Shown here: positions 1-7,437 of the stretch, in pieces
How the letters are laid out: each line of letters begins with the position of its first letter
Position numbering within the stretch: position 1 is the stretch's first letter
Source: Pseudopelobacter sp964542535
GTDB lineage: Bacteria > Desulfobacterota > Desulfuromonadia > Geobacterales > Pseudopelobacteraceae
DNA length: 64,000 nt
Reading direction: 5' to 3'
NCBI GenBank assembly: GCA_964542535.1
Contig: CAZIUE010000007.1
Span: forward strand, 62,001-126,000
Translations under genes and position numbers: made by a program
The notes under the pieces: model-generated
What the model saw: the letters and a program-made list of their open reading frames with translations, nothing else
The model's database searches: none
Told to the model about the DNA's origin: nothing

Positions 1-547
1 GCAGGTAGGCCTTGAGTTTGCTCTGCTTTTCCCACTGGGGCGTACCGCTGAGCGGCGGCTTGATCATACAGGGGAAGGTCAGCTCCCGGACCGCCTTTTC
101 CGCATCATCACTGCTGGCCATGAACAGGGTGCGCGGTATGGGAAAGCCGTGCTGCTGGGCGAAGCGGTAGAAGCTGGTCTTGTCCATGAGCATCTCCACC
201 ACGCCCGGGTCGGGCAGGATCAGGTGGTACCAGGGTTCCAGGCGTCGGCGATGGCGCGACAGCAGCAGCACCTGGGGGTCCAGGCAGGGGAACAGCACCC
301 CCTTCTCCTGCAACTCGGGGCCAAGCCTCTCCAGGGTGTCGATCAGCTCTTCACCCGTGGTGTCGGTGCAGATGATGCGCGAACAGACCCGTGTCCGGCA
401 GCAGTGGTGCCGCGGATCCCGGGCCACACCGATCACCGGCACGCCGCGAGCGGCCAAAAGGCGCGCGGTCTGGATGCCATTTATATGGTCGAGGCCGATC
501 ACCAGCGCGAAAGCGCGTCTGTTTTCAGTGGAAACCGGTGGCGCCAT
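1..547 (-). CDS. ATP-grasp ligase, 3' end beyond window
   Basis: This minus-strand reading frame starts at the ATG at 547-545 and stays open to the window edge (182 codons seen, C-terminus missing). The N-terminal part reads as a pre-ATP-grasp domain (VIGLDHINGIQTARLLAARG, a nucleotide-binding-like beta-alpha unit). It is followed by DKTSFYRFAQQHGFPIPRT and FPCMIKPPLSG, typical of carbamoyl-phosphate-synthase-type ATP-grasp enzymes that join a carboxylate to an amine. It starts 25 bp after the PEP phosphomutase stop and in the same direction, so it is probably the third gene of that operon. The inferred role is to ligate an amino acid or other carboxylate to a phosphonate intermediate. The substrate cannot be told, and the catalytic C-terminal half is not visible. 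Confidence 0.72.
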   Translation of the reverse strand, partial: MAPPVSTENRRAFALVIGLDHINGIQTARLLAARGVPVIGVARDPRHHCCRTRVCSRIICTDTTGEELIDTLERLGPELQEKGVLFPCLDPQVLLLSRHRRRLEPWYHLILPDPGVVEMLMDKTSFYRFAQQHGFPIPRTLFMASSDDAEKAVRELTFPCMIKPPLSGTPQWEKQSKLKAYL

Positions 548-571
548 CCGTTCCTCCCCGGGGTTCCCCGT

Positions 572-1465
572 TCACTCCTGCCCGGAACCGTGCGCCGGCA
601 GGTAGCGGCGTTCCGCCTCATCCAGTTCCGGGGCGTTCTGCAGCCGGAAGATCTCCTTGACCGTGGCGATCTCCCGCTCCACTCCTGCCAGGCATCGCTC
701 GCGGTGGATGCGGTCCGCGGTCTGCTGCATGGCGGTGATGCCCGCCCGCATGAGATGGTTGCCCCAGATGACCAGGCTGATGCCGGCTTCGGCGAACAGC
801 TCGGGGGGAGTGTCGTAATAGGTGGTGGGCACCACCACCACCGGCAGCGCGTCGCGCCAGCGGGACATGAAGGAGAGGATCTCCTCGGCGGTGGGCTTCT
901 TGCTGTGGATCAGGATGGCGTCGGCCCCTGCCTGCCGGTAGGCCTCCGCCCGGCGCAGTGCCTCATCCTGCCCCTGGCCGGTGATCAGGGCCTCGACCCG
1001 GGCAACGACGCAGAAGTCCGGATCGGCCTGGGTGTCCTTGGCTGCCCTGATCTTGCCGCAGAACTCCTCCACCTCAGCCAAGGGTTGGGTTTCCCCCTTA
1101 ATGAACGAATTGGTCTTGGGGAAGAGTTTGTCCTCGATGCACATGGCCGCCACGCCGCGCTGCTCCAGTTTCCTCACCAGCCTGCGCACGTTGTTGAAAT
1201 TGCCGTAGCCGGTGTCGGCGTCCAGCAGGATGGGGATGCTGGTGGCGTCGCTCATGAACTCCAGCACCTCCAGTACCTGGGTCCAGCTGGCCTCGTTGTT
1301 GTCCCGCACCCCCATGGCGGCGGAGATGCAGAGCCCGCTGCCCCAGATGCCCCGGAAGCCCGCCTCCTCCACGATCCTGGCGCTGATGCCGTCGTGCGCC
1401 TCAAGCAGGAACTCCACCTGTCCGGACGTCAGCAGCCGTTTGAACCTGGTGCTCTTCCTAGCCAT
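572..1465 (-). CDS. pepM: Phosphoenolpyruvate phosphomutase (PepM)
   Basis: PepM interconverts phosphoenolpyruvate and phosphonopyruvate, the step that forms the C-P bond in nearly all natural phosphonates. The 297-residue protein is full length for the isocitrate-lyase/PEP-mutase superfamily. It carries the diagnostic EDK-x5-NS motif (EDKLFPKTNS, residues 111-120), which separates true mutases from methylisocitrate lyases and oxaloacetate hydrolases, plus the metal-site DADTGYG motif near residues 82-88. The ATG overlaps the end of the upstream dehydrogenase by 8 bp, with GAGGTG just before it, so translation is probably coupled. No phosphonopyruvate decarboxylase lies beside it, so the usual decarboxylation route is not evident here. 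The mutase call is strong; the pathway end product is unknown. Confidence 0.93.
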   Translation of the reverse strand: MARKSTRFKRLLTSGQVEFLLEAHDGISARIVEEAGFRGIWGSGLCISAAMGVRDNNEASWTQVLEVLEFMSDATSIPILLDADTGYGNFNNVRRLVRKLEQRGVAAMCIEDKLFPKTNSFIKGETQPLAEVEEFCGKIRAAKDTQADPDFCVVARVEALITGQGQDEALRRAEAYRQAGADAILIHSKKPTAEEILSFMSRWRDALPVVVVPTTYYDTPPELFAEAGISLVIWGNHLMRAGITAMQQTADRIHRERCLAGVEREIATVKEIFRLQNAPELDEAERRYLPAHGSGQE

Positions 1466-2465
1466 GGGTCACCTCCCCCTGGATGCGGCCGTAGCCGGGA
1501 GTTACGCCGGTCACCCGTTCCAGCCAGGCGCCGGCGCCGTTGGCGGCACTGAAGGCGTCCATGATCTCCACCACCTTCCTGCCGATCTCTTGCTGGGCAT
1601 CAACGGCCATGGCGCCGATGTGGGGGGTGAGGATCACGTTGTCCAGCTCCGCCAGGGGGGAGCGGCGTCCCTCACCCTCGTGTTCGTGGACGTCCAAGGC
1701 CGCTCCCCCCAGGCCGTCTTTGCGGGTCAGGGCCCGGTACAGGGCCTGCTCGTCCACCACGCCTCCCCGCGCCAGGTTGATCAGGTATGCTCCCGGCTTC
1801 ATGCGGCCCAAGGCAGCGGCATCCAGGAGCGTGCAGGTCTCCTCCGTGAGCGGGACATGGATGCTCAGGTAGTCGGCGTCGGCGACCACCTGGTCGAACT
1901 CCAGCAGTTGGATCCCCTCTTGCCTGAATCCTTCCCGTCGCCGGGGGGAGGGGTGCCGGACGCAGCCGATCACCCGCATGCCCCAGGCGACCCCCATGGC
2001 GGCGACGCAGCTGCCGGTGTTGCCGACGCCCAGGATGCCGAGGGTCTTGTCCCGCAGCAGGTAACCGGAAAGGCGCTGCTTTTCCCAGTGCCCTTCCCGC
2101 ATGGAACGGTCGGCCTCCAGCAGGCGGCGGCTCAGGGCCAGCATGAAGGCAAAGGCCATCTCCGCCACGGCCCTGGCCGACGGTCGCGGGATGCGCACGA
2201 GCTGCACCCCCCGTTGTTGGGCGCGGGCCAGGTCCAGGTTGTCCAGTCCCGAGCCGGCGCGCACCAGCAGCCTGAGTTCCGGCGCGCTCTCCAGCAGGTC
2301 GGCGTCAACCCGGACGCCGCTGCGGAACACCAGCACCTGGCAGTCGCGGGCCAGCTCGGCCAGGCGTTCCCGGTTGTTGTCGGAGAACGCGCGGATGACC
2401 CGATGACTGCGCTCAAGCCTGTCGATCGCCTCCCCGTCAATGGAACTTGCAATCAGGACGTTCAT
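1458..2465 (-). CDS. D-2-hydroxyacid dehydrogenase (SerA-like), candidate phosphonopyruvate reductase
   Basis: This is a 335-residue NAD(P)-dependent D-isomer-specific 2-hydroxyacid dehydrogenase. It has a substrate-domain VRAGSGLDNLDL motif (68-79), a Rossmann GVGNTG (146-151), catalytic Arg in LARGG (233), an acid in DVHEHE (about 261-263) and His in LTPHIGA (282). The start at 2465 is chosen because AGGAGG lies 6 nt upstream; an in-frame extension upstream lacks a ribosome site. It lacks the ACT and intervening domains of long SerA proteins. Sitting first in an operon with PEP phosphomutase, it is a good candidate to reduce phosphonopyruvate to phosphonolactate and so pull the unfavourable mutase reaction forward. 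That role is inferred from context; an ordinary 3-phosphoglycerate or hydroxypyruvate activity cannot be excluded. Confidence 0.85.
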   Translation of the reverse strand: MNVLIASSIDGEAIDRLERSHRVIRAFSDNNRERLAELARDCQVLVFRSGVRVDADLLESAPELRLLVRAGSGLDNLDLARAQQRGVQLVRIPRPSARAVAEMAFAFMLALSRRLLEADRSMREGHWEKQRLSGYLLRDKTLGILGVGNTGSCVAAMGVAWGMRVIGCVRHPSPRRREGFRQEGIQLLEFDQVVADADYLSIHVPLTEETCTLLDAAALGRMKPGAYLINLARGGVVDEQALYRALTRKDGLGGAALDVHEHEGEGRRSPLAELDNVILTPHIGAMAVDAQQEIGRKVVEIMDAFSAANGAGAWLERVTGVTPGYGRIQGEVTHG

Positions 2466-2599
2466 GCTCTGCCTCCTCACTGTGGAGCCGCCGGTATCGG
2501 TGTCGCGGGGCATGGGGCCGGGATGCACTGTCCACGGATCCGCGTCACTCCTCCTTCCGTGGCGGGTGGCGCCTGTGCATCGGTGGATTCTTGTGTAGA

Positions 2600-2628
2600 A
2601 TTATAACGCATGGGTTTCAGGATGTCGT
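2600..2628 (-). promoter_or_regulatory. Sigma-70 promoter of the phosphonate operon
   Basis: On the minus strand, ACGACA (2628-2623) and a perfect TATAAT (2605-2600) are separated by 17 bp. The start of transcription would be near 2593, giving a leader of about 127 nt before the dehydrogenase ATG at 2465, long enough to hold regulatory structure. Confidence 0.6.
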
Positions 2629-2649
2629 GACCTGCCGGGAGGAACGACC

Positions 2650-3315
2650 ATGGCGATCCCCAGAACGGCCCTTTCCCCACCCTCGGTTTACATCGCGATG
2701 TACGCGTCTGCCTCTGCCGTGCTGCTCATCACCGCCCTGGCCAGCATTGCCGGCGACATCCGGCCCGCCTTCTTCTGCCGGGACGCCATGGCGACCCTGG
2801 AAGCCCACCCGCTCACCGGCCTGCAATCCAACCTGGGGGTGCTGGTCTGGTGCGCTACCGCGGCCATCTGTCTCTTCAGCCGTCGGCTCCTGGGGCCTGG
2901 CCGCGGCGATGCTGGGCTGTTTCTGCTCTGCTTCGGGCTGTTTACCGCGCTGTTGACCCTGGACGACCTGTTCCTGATCCATGAAGATCTGCTGCATCGC
3001 TACCTGGGGAGCTGGGCCTACGGAAAGGCACTCTACTTGCTCTACGCCCTGTTCATGGGAGGGGCACTTATCAGGTTCAGGAGCCTGGTGGCCCGCTCCG
3101 AGTACGTTCTGCTCCTCCTGGCCCTGCTGTTCTTCGCCGCTGCCCTGGGGGTCGAAGCTTTCGACGATCTCTGGCTCTCTCCCTGGCGCATCTTCTGGGA
3201 GGACGGGTTCAAGCTGACGGGCATCCTGACCTGGTGCGGCTACCTGACGCGCACCTGTTTGCAGCTGCTGGGCAGGGGGAACAGGGAACGGGGAACGGGG
3301 AACGGGGAGGGGTGA
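2650..3315 (+). CDS. Integral membrane protein of unknown function
   Basis: The 221-residue product is strongly hydrophobic with about six predicted membrane segments (around residues 13-33, 58-78, 85-105, 130-150, 155-175 and 195-215). GGGAGG lies 8 nt before the ATG. I do not recognise the family. It contains a LDDLFLIHEDLLHRY loop rich in acidic and His residues, and a second FDDLWLSPWRIFWEDGF loop, which might bind metal or form an active site in the membrane. The C-terminus (GNRERGTGNGEG) is encoded by 7-bp tandem repeats and the stop codon is inside the repeat array, so the tail is probably not functionally constrained. It is divergent from the phosphonate operon and upstream of nadE. 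Confidence 0.7.
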   Translation: MAIPRTALSPPSVYIAMYASASAVLLITALASIAGDIRPAFFCRDAMATLEAHPLTGLQSNLGVLVWCATAAICLFSRRLLGPGRGDAGLFLLCFGLFTALLTLDDLFLIHEDLLHRYLGSWAYGKALYLLYALFMGGALIRFRSLVARSEYVLLLLALLFFAAALGVEAFDDLWLSPWRIFWEDGFKLTGILTWCGYLTRTCLQLLGRGNRERGTGNGEG

Positions 3316-3343
3316 GGGGTGAGGGGTGAGGGGTGAGGGGTGA
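3276..3343 (+). repeat. Heptamer tandem repeats (GGGGAAC then GGGGTGA)
   Basis: About four GGGGAAC-like units run directly into five perfect GGGGTGA units (3309-3343). The stop codon of the membrane protein gene is the TGA of the first GGGGTGA unit. Units of 7 bp are not a multiple of 3, so a gain or loss in the first block would change the reading frame of the protein tail. Confidence 0.85.
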
Positions 3344-3473
3344 CTTTCGGCGGCAGTCCCGTCCGTCCTTTTTTTTCCGATTTCTCCGGCGGCCAAACAA
3401 TGGTTTTTCAACCCGGCTGAATCGTGCTAGAGTGGCGCGCATTTAAGGCCTTGAACACAGGGAGGGAAAACCG

Positions 3474-5543
3474 GTGACTACCCAATTCTTCAATCTCTAC
3501 AACCATAACTTCATCCGTGCGGCCGTGGCGGTGCCCGAAGTCAGGGTGGCTGACCCGGTCTTCAACGCGCAGCAGACCATCGCCATGATGCGCCAGGCAA
3601 GGGAGCAGGGGGCGCTTCTGGCGGTCTTTCCCGAGCTGGGACTCTCCGCTTACTCCTGCGACGACCTGTTCCACCAGCAGACCCTGCTGGACGGCTCCCT
3701 GGATGCCCTGGACGCGGTGCTCCAGGCCTCCATCGATATTCCGCTGATCACGGTGGTGGGACTGCCGCTGCAGGTGCACAGCATGCTGTTCAACTGCGCC
3801 GCCGTGCTCTACCGGGGAAAAATCCTGGGAGTGGCGCCCAAAAGTTTCCTCCCCGGCTACCGGGAGTTCTACGAGCTGCGCCAGTTCGTGCCGGCATCTT
3901 TCGCGCCGGTGGAGAAGATCGACCTGCTGGGGCAGCGGGACATACCCTTCGGCAACCGCCTGCTGTTCCAGGTGGAGGAACAGCCGCTGCTTACCTTCTA
4001 CACCGAGATCTGCGAGGATGTCTGGGTGCCCGTCCCCCCTTCCTCCTTCGCTGCCCTGGCCGGGGCCAGCGTCTTGATCAACCTCTCCGCCTCCAACATC
4101 ACCGTGGGCAAGGCCGACTACCGGCGCAATCTGGTGGCCAACCAGTCCGGCCGCTGCCTGTCCGCCTACCTGTACAGCGCCGCCGGCAGCGGTGAATCCA
4201 CCACCGACCTGGCCTGGGACGGACACGGCATGATCTTCGAGAACGGCGCCTGCCTGGGGGAGACGAAACGCTTCTCCTACGAGTCCCAGCTGATCTTCGG
4301 TGACATCGACCTGGACCGGCTGGCCCAGGAGCGCATGCGCCAGACCAGCTACGGCCAGTCGGTGCTCCGGCATCGGGATGAGGTGGCCGGGTTCCGCACG
4401 GTACGTTTTTCCGCCTTCCTCCCCAGAGAAAAGGTGCTTCCCCTGGAGCGCTTCTACGAGCGCTTCCCCTTTGTCCCCAGCGACCCGTCCCGGCGGGACG
4501 AACGCTGCCGGGAGGTGTACGAGATCCAGGTGCAGGGGCTGGTGAAACGCTTCAAGGCCACTGGCGCGGACAAAATGGTGATCGGCGTCTCCGGCGGCCT
4601 GGATTCCACCCAGGCGCTTCTGGTCTGCGCCCGGGCCATGGATGTCATGGGGCTTTCCCGCCTGCATATCCTGGCCTACACCATGCCCGGATTCGCCACC
4701 AGCCAGCGCACTCTGGAGCAGGCCCGCGAGCTGATCCGCACCGTGGGGTGCACCTACCATGAGATCGACATCCGCCCCAGCTGCTTGCAGATGCTCCAGG
4801 ACATCGGCCACCCCTTCTTCCACGGCAGCCCGGTCTATGACGTCACCTTCGAGAACGTCCAGGCCGGCGAGAGGACCAGCCACCTCTTCCGCCTGGCCAA
4901 CCAGACCGGCGGACTGGTGGTGGGGACCAGCGACCTGAGTGAGCTGGGGCTGGGGTGGTGCACCTACGGCGTGGGGGACCACATGGCCCACTACCACGTC
5001 AACGCCAGCGTGCCCAAGACCCTGATCCAGTACCTGATCCGCTGGGCCGCCCTGACCCACCAGCTGGGGCCGGAGGTGAGCAGGGTGCTTCTGGACGTGC
5101 TGGAGACCGAGATCAGCCCCGAGCTGGTTCCGGGCAAGGAGGACGAGGACCAGCCGGTGCAGCGCACCGAGGACGTGGTCGGCCCCTACGAGCTCCAGGA
5201 CTTCAACCTCTACTACATCCTGCGCCTGGGGTATCTCCCCCCCAAGGTGGCCTTTCTGGCCTGGAACGCCTGGCACGACCGGACGCGCCACCACTGGCCG
5301 GACATCCCCGAGCACAAGCGCAACCAGTACTCCATGCACGACATCAAGCGCTGGCTCACGGTCTTCCTCCGCCGCTTCTTCAAGACCAGCCAGTACAAGC
5401 GGAGCTGCATGGCCAACGCCCCCAAGGTGGGGTCGGGCGGTTCCCTCTCCCCCCGCGGCGACTGGCGGGCACCCAGCGACGGCGAGGCGAGCGCCTGGCT
5501 GGCACAGCTGGAACGCATCCCTGACCTGGCCCATGACGAGTGA
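3474..5543 (+). CDS. nadE: Glutamine-dependent NAD+ synthetase
   Basis: The enzyme makes NAD+ from deamido-NAD+, ATP and glutamine in the cytoplasm, the last step of NAD biosynthesis. Its 689 residues match the long two-domain form. An N-terminal nitrilase-type glutaminase carries the catalytic triad Glu54 (FPELG), Lys123 (APKSFLPGY) and Cys180 (TEICEDVW). A C-terminal synthetase follows with the ATP pyrophosphatase P-loop SGGLDST (373-379). The start is GTG at 3474, with GGGAGG about 9 nt upstream; no ATG nearby fits as well. It appears to be monocistronic, with a strong terminator about 200 bp downstream. The long open frame on the opposite strand is a high-GC shadow. Confidence 0.96.
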   Translation: MTTQFFNLYNHNFIRAAVAVPEVRVADPVFNAQQTIAMMRQAREQGALLAVFPELGLSAYSCDDLFHQQTLLDGSLDALDAVLQASIDIPLITVVGLPLQVHSMLFNCAAVLYRGKILGVAPKSFLPGYREFYELRQFVPASFAPVEKIDLLGQRDIPFGNRLLFQVEEQPLLTFYTEICEDVWVPVPPSSFAALAGASVLINLSASNITVGKADYRRNLVANQSGRCLSAYLYSAAGSGESTTDLAWDGHGMIFENGACLGETKRFSYESQLIFGDIDLDRLAQERMRQTSYGQSVLRHRDEVAGFRTVRFSAFLPREKVLPLERFYERFPFVPSDPSRRDERCREVYEIQVQGLVKRFKATGADKMVIGVSGGLDSTQALLVCARAMDVMGLSRLHILAYTMPGFATSQRTLEQARELIRTVGCTYHEIDIRPSCLQMLQDIGHPFFHGSPVYDVTFENVQAGERTSHLFRLANQTGGLVVGTSDLSELGLGWCTYGVGDHMAHYHVNASVPKTLIQYLIRWAALTHQLGPEVSRVLLDVLETEISPELVPGKEDEDQPVQRTEDVVGPYELQDFNLYYILRLGYLPPKVAFLAWNAWHDRTRHHWPDIPEHKRNQYSMHDIKRWLTVFLRRFFKTSQYKRSCMANAPKVGSGGSLSPRGDWRAPSDGEASAWLAQLERIPDLAHDE

Positions 5544-5544
5544 T

Positions 5545-5665
5545 TCCAATTCCAACTCAAAGCGCTCTCTTCGTTGGCTCGTCGAAGGCTCCTCAACGTA
5601 CTATTCTCGTACGCCTCCGTCGCCTTCTTCCTCGCCGCCTTGATATCATCTTTGATTTGAAACTG
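5545..5665 (-). repeat. Dispersed intergenic repeat, copy 1
   Basis: Read on the minus strand, this ~120-bp segment is nearly the same as 61676-61796 read on the plus strand. Both contain ATCAAAGATGATATCAAGGC, then TACGAGAATAGTACGTTGAG, then GAGCCAACGA. Differences are scattered substitutions, with almost no length change. It lies directly after the nadE stop. No transposase or clear terminal inverted repeat is seen; what it does is unknown. Confidence 0.85.
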
Positions 5666-5738
5666 GAATGAACCCGGGGCCGCCGCGGAGTCGTCGGCCC
5701 CGAAGAAGAGGGGAGCAACCGCTCCCCGTGCAACCGTT

Positions 5739-5768
5739 CCCCCTGCTTCCGGCAGGGGGATTTTTTTT
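5739..5768 (+). terminator. Intrinsic terminator downstream of nadE
   Basis: An 8-bp GC-rich stem (CCCCCTGC/GCAGGGGG, loop 5747-5751) is followed by a run of eight T at 5761-5768. Confidence 0.85.
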
Positions 5769-6167
5769 GCGGCAGGCGCCTGCCGTCCCCCTGGTCGCCT
5801 GCCGGCGACCGGTTCTCCCTGGGCCGGGAACCGCGTCCCTGCCCTGGATACAGCCCCTCCATTTGAATGTATGTGAGTATGTAATCCGTGCTCAATTGTA
5901 TACACATTAACACGGTGACCCCCGGCTTTTCCCTCTGTCTGGGGGTGGCTCTCCTGGTTTCTCGACAGGGGGACGAGCGTATTGATAGTGTTGTGAGGTG
6001 TGAGTTGTTTGTGTATCCATATTGCGTTGTTATGTGTAAACAAATACTCCGTAATGCTGTTTTCCCGAAGCGCACTCCCAACCTCCGGTAAAGGCTTCAC
6101 GATATAAACTGTTGGTTTTTAAAGAATAAACTTTCAATTGAAAAAAATATCGTCCGTGGAGAAAAAG
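5769..6167. other. Gene-free, AT-richer intergenic stretch
   Basis: No plausible gene is seen between the nadE terminator and the glutamate synthase promoter. The composition becomes AT-rich after about 5870. The stretch is long enough to hold enhancer sites for an activator of the sigma-54 promoter, but I could not identify a convincing repeated site. Confidence 0.4.
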
Positions 6168-6184
6168 TTGGCGCTTTGTTTGCT
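6168..6184 (+). promoter_or_regulatory. Sigma-54 (RpoN) promoter of glutamate synthase operon
   Basis: The sequence TTGGCGCTTTGTTTGCT has the invariant GG (6170-6171) and GC (6182-6183) exactly 10 bp apart, matching the -24/-12 consensus TGGCAC-N5-TTGC. The transcript would start near 6195, giving a leader of about 135 nt that begins with a small hairpin (CACCAC/GTGGTG, 6199-6213). Nitrogen-assimilation genes are classic RpoN targets. Confidence 0.72.
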
Positions 6185-6330
6185 TTGATGCAGCTTCGCA
6201 CCACCTGGTGGTGTTCCGTCGCGTCGCTGGTCGAGAAACCGGGCCGCGGCCGGATCAGCATGCATATCAACCCGCTGCCCGACGCCCGATTCCGGTCTCC
6301 CGGCAGCATACACCTTTGGAGGTAACGCTC

Positions 6331-7437
6331 ATGTGTCGTATTGGCGCCATAAAAAGTCTGAACTACGTGCACCCGGGCAGAGCTCTGCGGCTGATGAACT
6401 CCCAGCAGAAGGGGCATGACAATTCCGGATTCGCCATGGTCATGCAGGACCTGGGGGGGATCTTCGCCGACTACAAGCATCTGCCGACCCTCTCCCTGGC
6501 CTGTACCGACGAGGGGCTGAAGCTGGCCGAGGGGATCCTCAAGGTCAAGGGGTTCCGTCAGGTGTTCGAATGGACTCCCGCCACCAACCGCGCCCCCGGG
6601 CTGGACATCGAGGCCATGCCCCACTACCTGTTCCGCACCTATGACTATCCGGAAGGCTATGCCACTGCCTCGAAGAGGGAGAAGGAGGAACTGCTGACCG
6701 CCACCCGTCTCAAACTGCGCGCGGCCCTGGAACCGGGAGAGACCGGCTTCGCCTACTCCTTCTGGCCGGACGTCCTCACCCTGAAGGAGATCGGCGACCC
6801 CCGGGACATCGGCACCTTCTTCGGTCTCTGGGACGAGGACGACCGCTTCACCGCCAAGGTGATCACCGCCCAGTGCCGCCAGAACACCAACTACGCCATC
6901 GTCCGCTACGCCGCCCACCCCTTCTTCCTGCAGGGGTACACGGCCCTGGCCAACGGCGAGAACACGTTCTACCAGAAGAACAAGGAGTTCCAGGCCAGTC
7001 TGAATCCGGGATACATCGGCTTCGAGTCCGACTCCCAGTGTTTCCTCTACACCCTGCACTACATGCACCGGGAGCTGGGGTGGCCGCTTTCGTACTACAA
7101 GCACATCATCACGCCGCTCCCCTTCGAGGAGATGGAGAAGCGCGAGGACCGGGAGCAGCTCTTCGCCATCCGCCAGTCCCTGGCCCATCTGGAGATCAAC
7201 GGCCCCAACACCATCATTGGCGCCCTGCCGGACCATACCCTGTTCGTCTGCTGCGACGCCAAGAAGCTGCGCCCCATCGTGGTGGGCCACACCCGGGATA
7301 CGGTGGTCTTCTCCTCCGAGGTCTGCGGCGTCAACGAGATCCTGCCCGATCGCGACTGGGAGACGGACATCTATCCCAATGAACGCGAAATCGTCGTTAT
7401 CGACAACACCCTGGAGGTCCAGCGATGGAAACAGTAA
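6331..7437 (+). CDS. Glutamate synthase, class II glutamine amidotransferase subunit
   Basis: This 368-residue protein is the separate N-terminal (glutaminase) part of the glutamate synthase large subunit. The chosen ATG has GGAGG 7 nt upstream and puts Cys at position 2 (MCRIGAIKS), the catalytic N-terminal nucleophile of class II glutamine amidotransferases once Met is removed. The longer frame starting at 6208 would bury this Cys and is rejected. Further support is the HDNSGFAMVMQD segment. It releases ammonia from glutamine for transfer to 2-oxoglutarate on the FMN protein encoded next, whose start overlaps its end by 13 bp. Splitting of GltB into such pieces is typical of archaea and some anaerobic bacteria. 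Confidence 0.9.
   Translation: MCRIGAIKSLNYVHPGRALRLMNSQQKGHDNSGFAMVMQDLGGIFADYKHLPTLSLACTDEGLKLAEGILKVKGFRQVFEWTPATNRAPGLDIEAMPHYLFRTYDYPEGYATASKREKEELLTATRLKLRAALEPGETGFAYSFWPDVLTLKEIGDPRDIGTFFGLWDEDDRFTAKVITAQCRQNTNYAIVRYAAHPFFLQGYTALANGENTFYQKNKEFQASLNPGYIGFESDSQCFLYTLHYMHRELGWPLSYYKHIITPLPFEEMEKREDREQLFAIRQSLAHLEINGPNTIIGALPDHTLFVCCDAKKLRPIVVGHTRDTVVFSSEVCGVNEILPDRDWETDIYPNEREIVVIDNTLEVQRWKQ

Noticed and set aside
149..1552. Long plus-strand open frame (467 codons) opposite the phosphonate genes
   Set aside because: It is antisense to three well-supported genes, has no recognisable motif and low-complexity composition, and arises from high GC content in the third codon positions.
3276..3343. 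Repeat array as a CRISPR
   Set aside because: The units are 7 bp and contiguous, without spacers; no cas gene is present in the window.
3408..5555. 715-codon minus-strand open frame opposite nadE
   Set aside because: It mirrors nadE over its full length and reads as a Val/Gly/Leu/Gln-rich shadow; nadE has all catalytic motifs.
6208..6330. N-terminal extension of the glutamate synthase amidotransferase
   Set aside because: It would place the catalytic Cys inside the chain; the ATG at 6331 with GGAGG gives the needed Met-Cys start.
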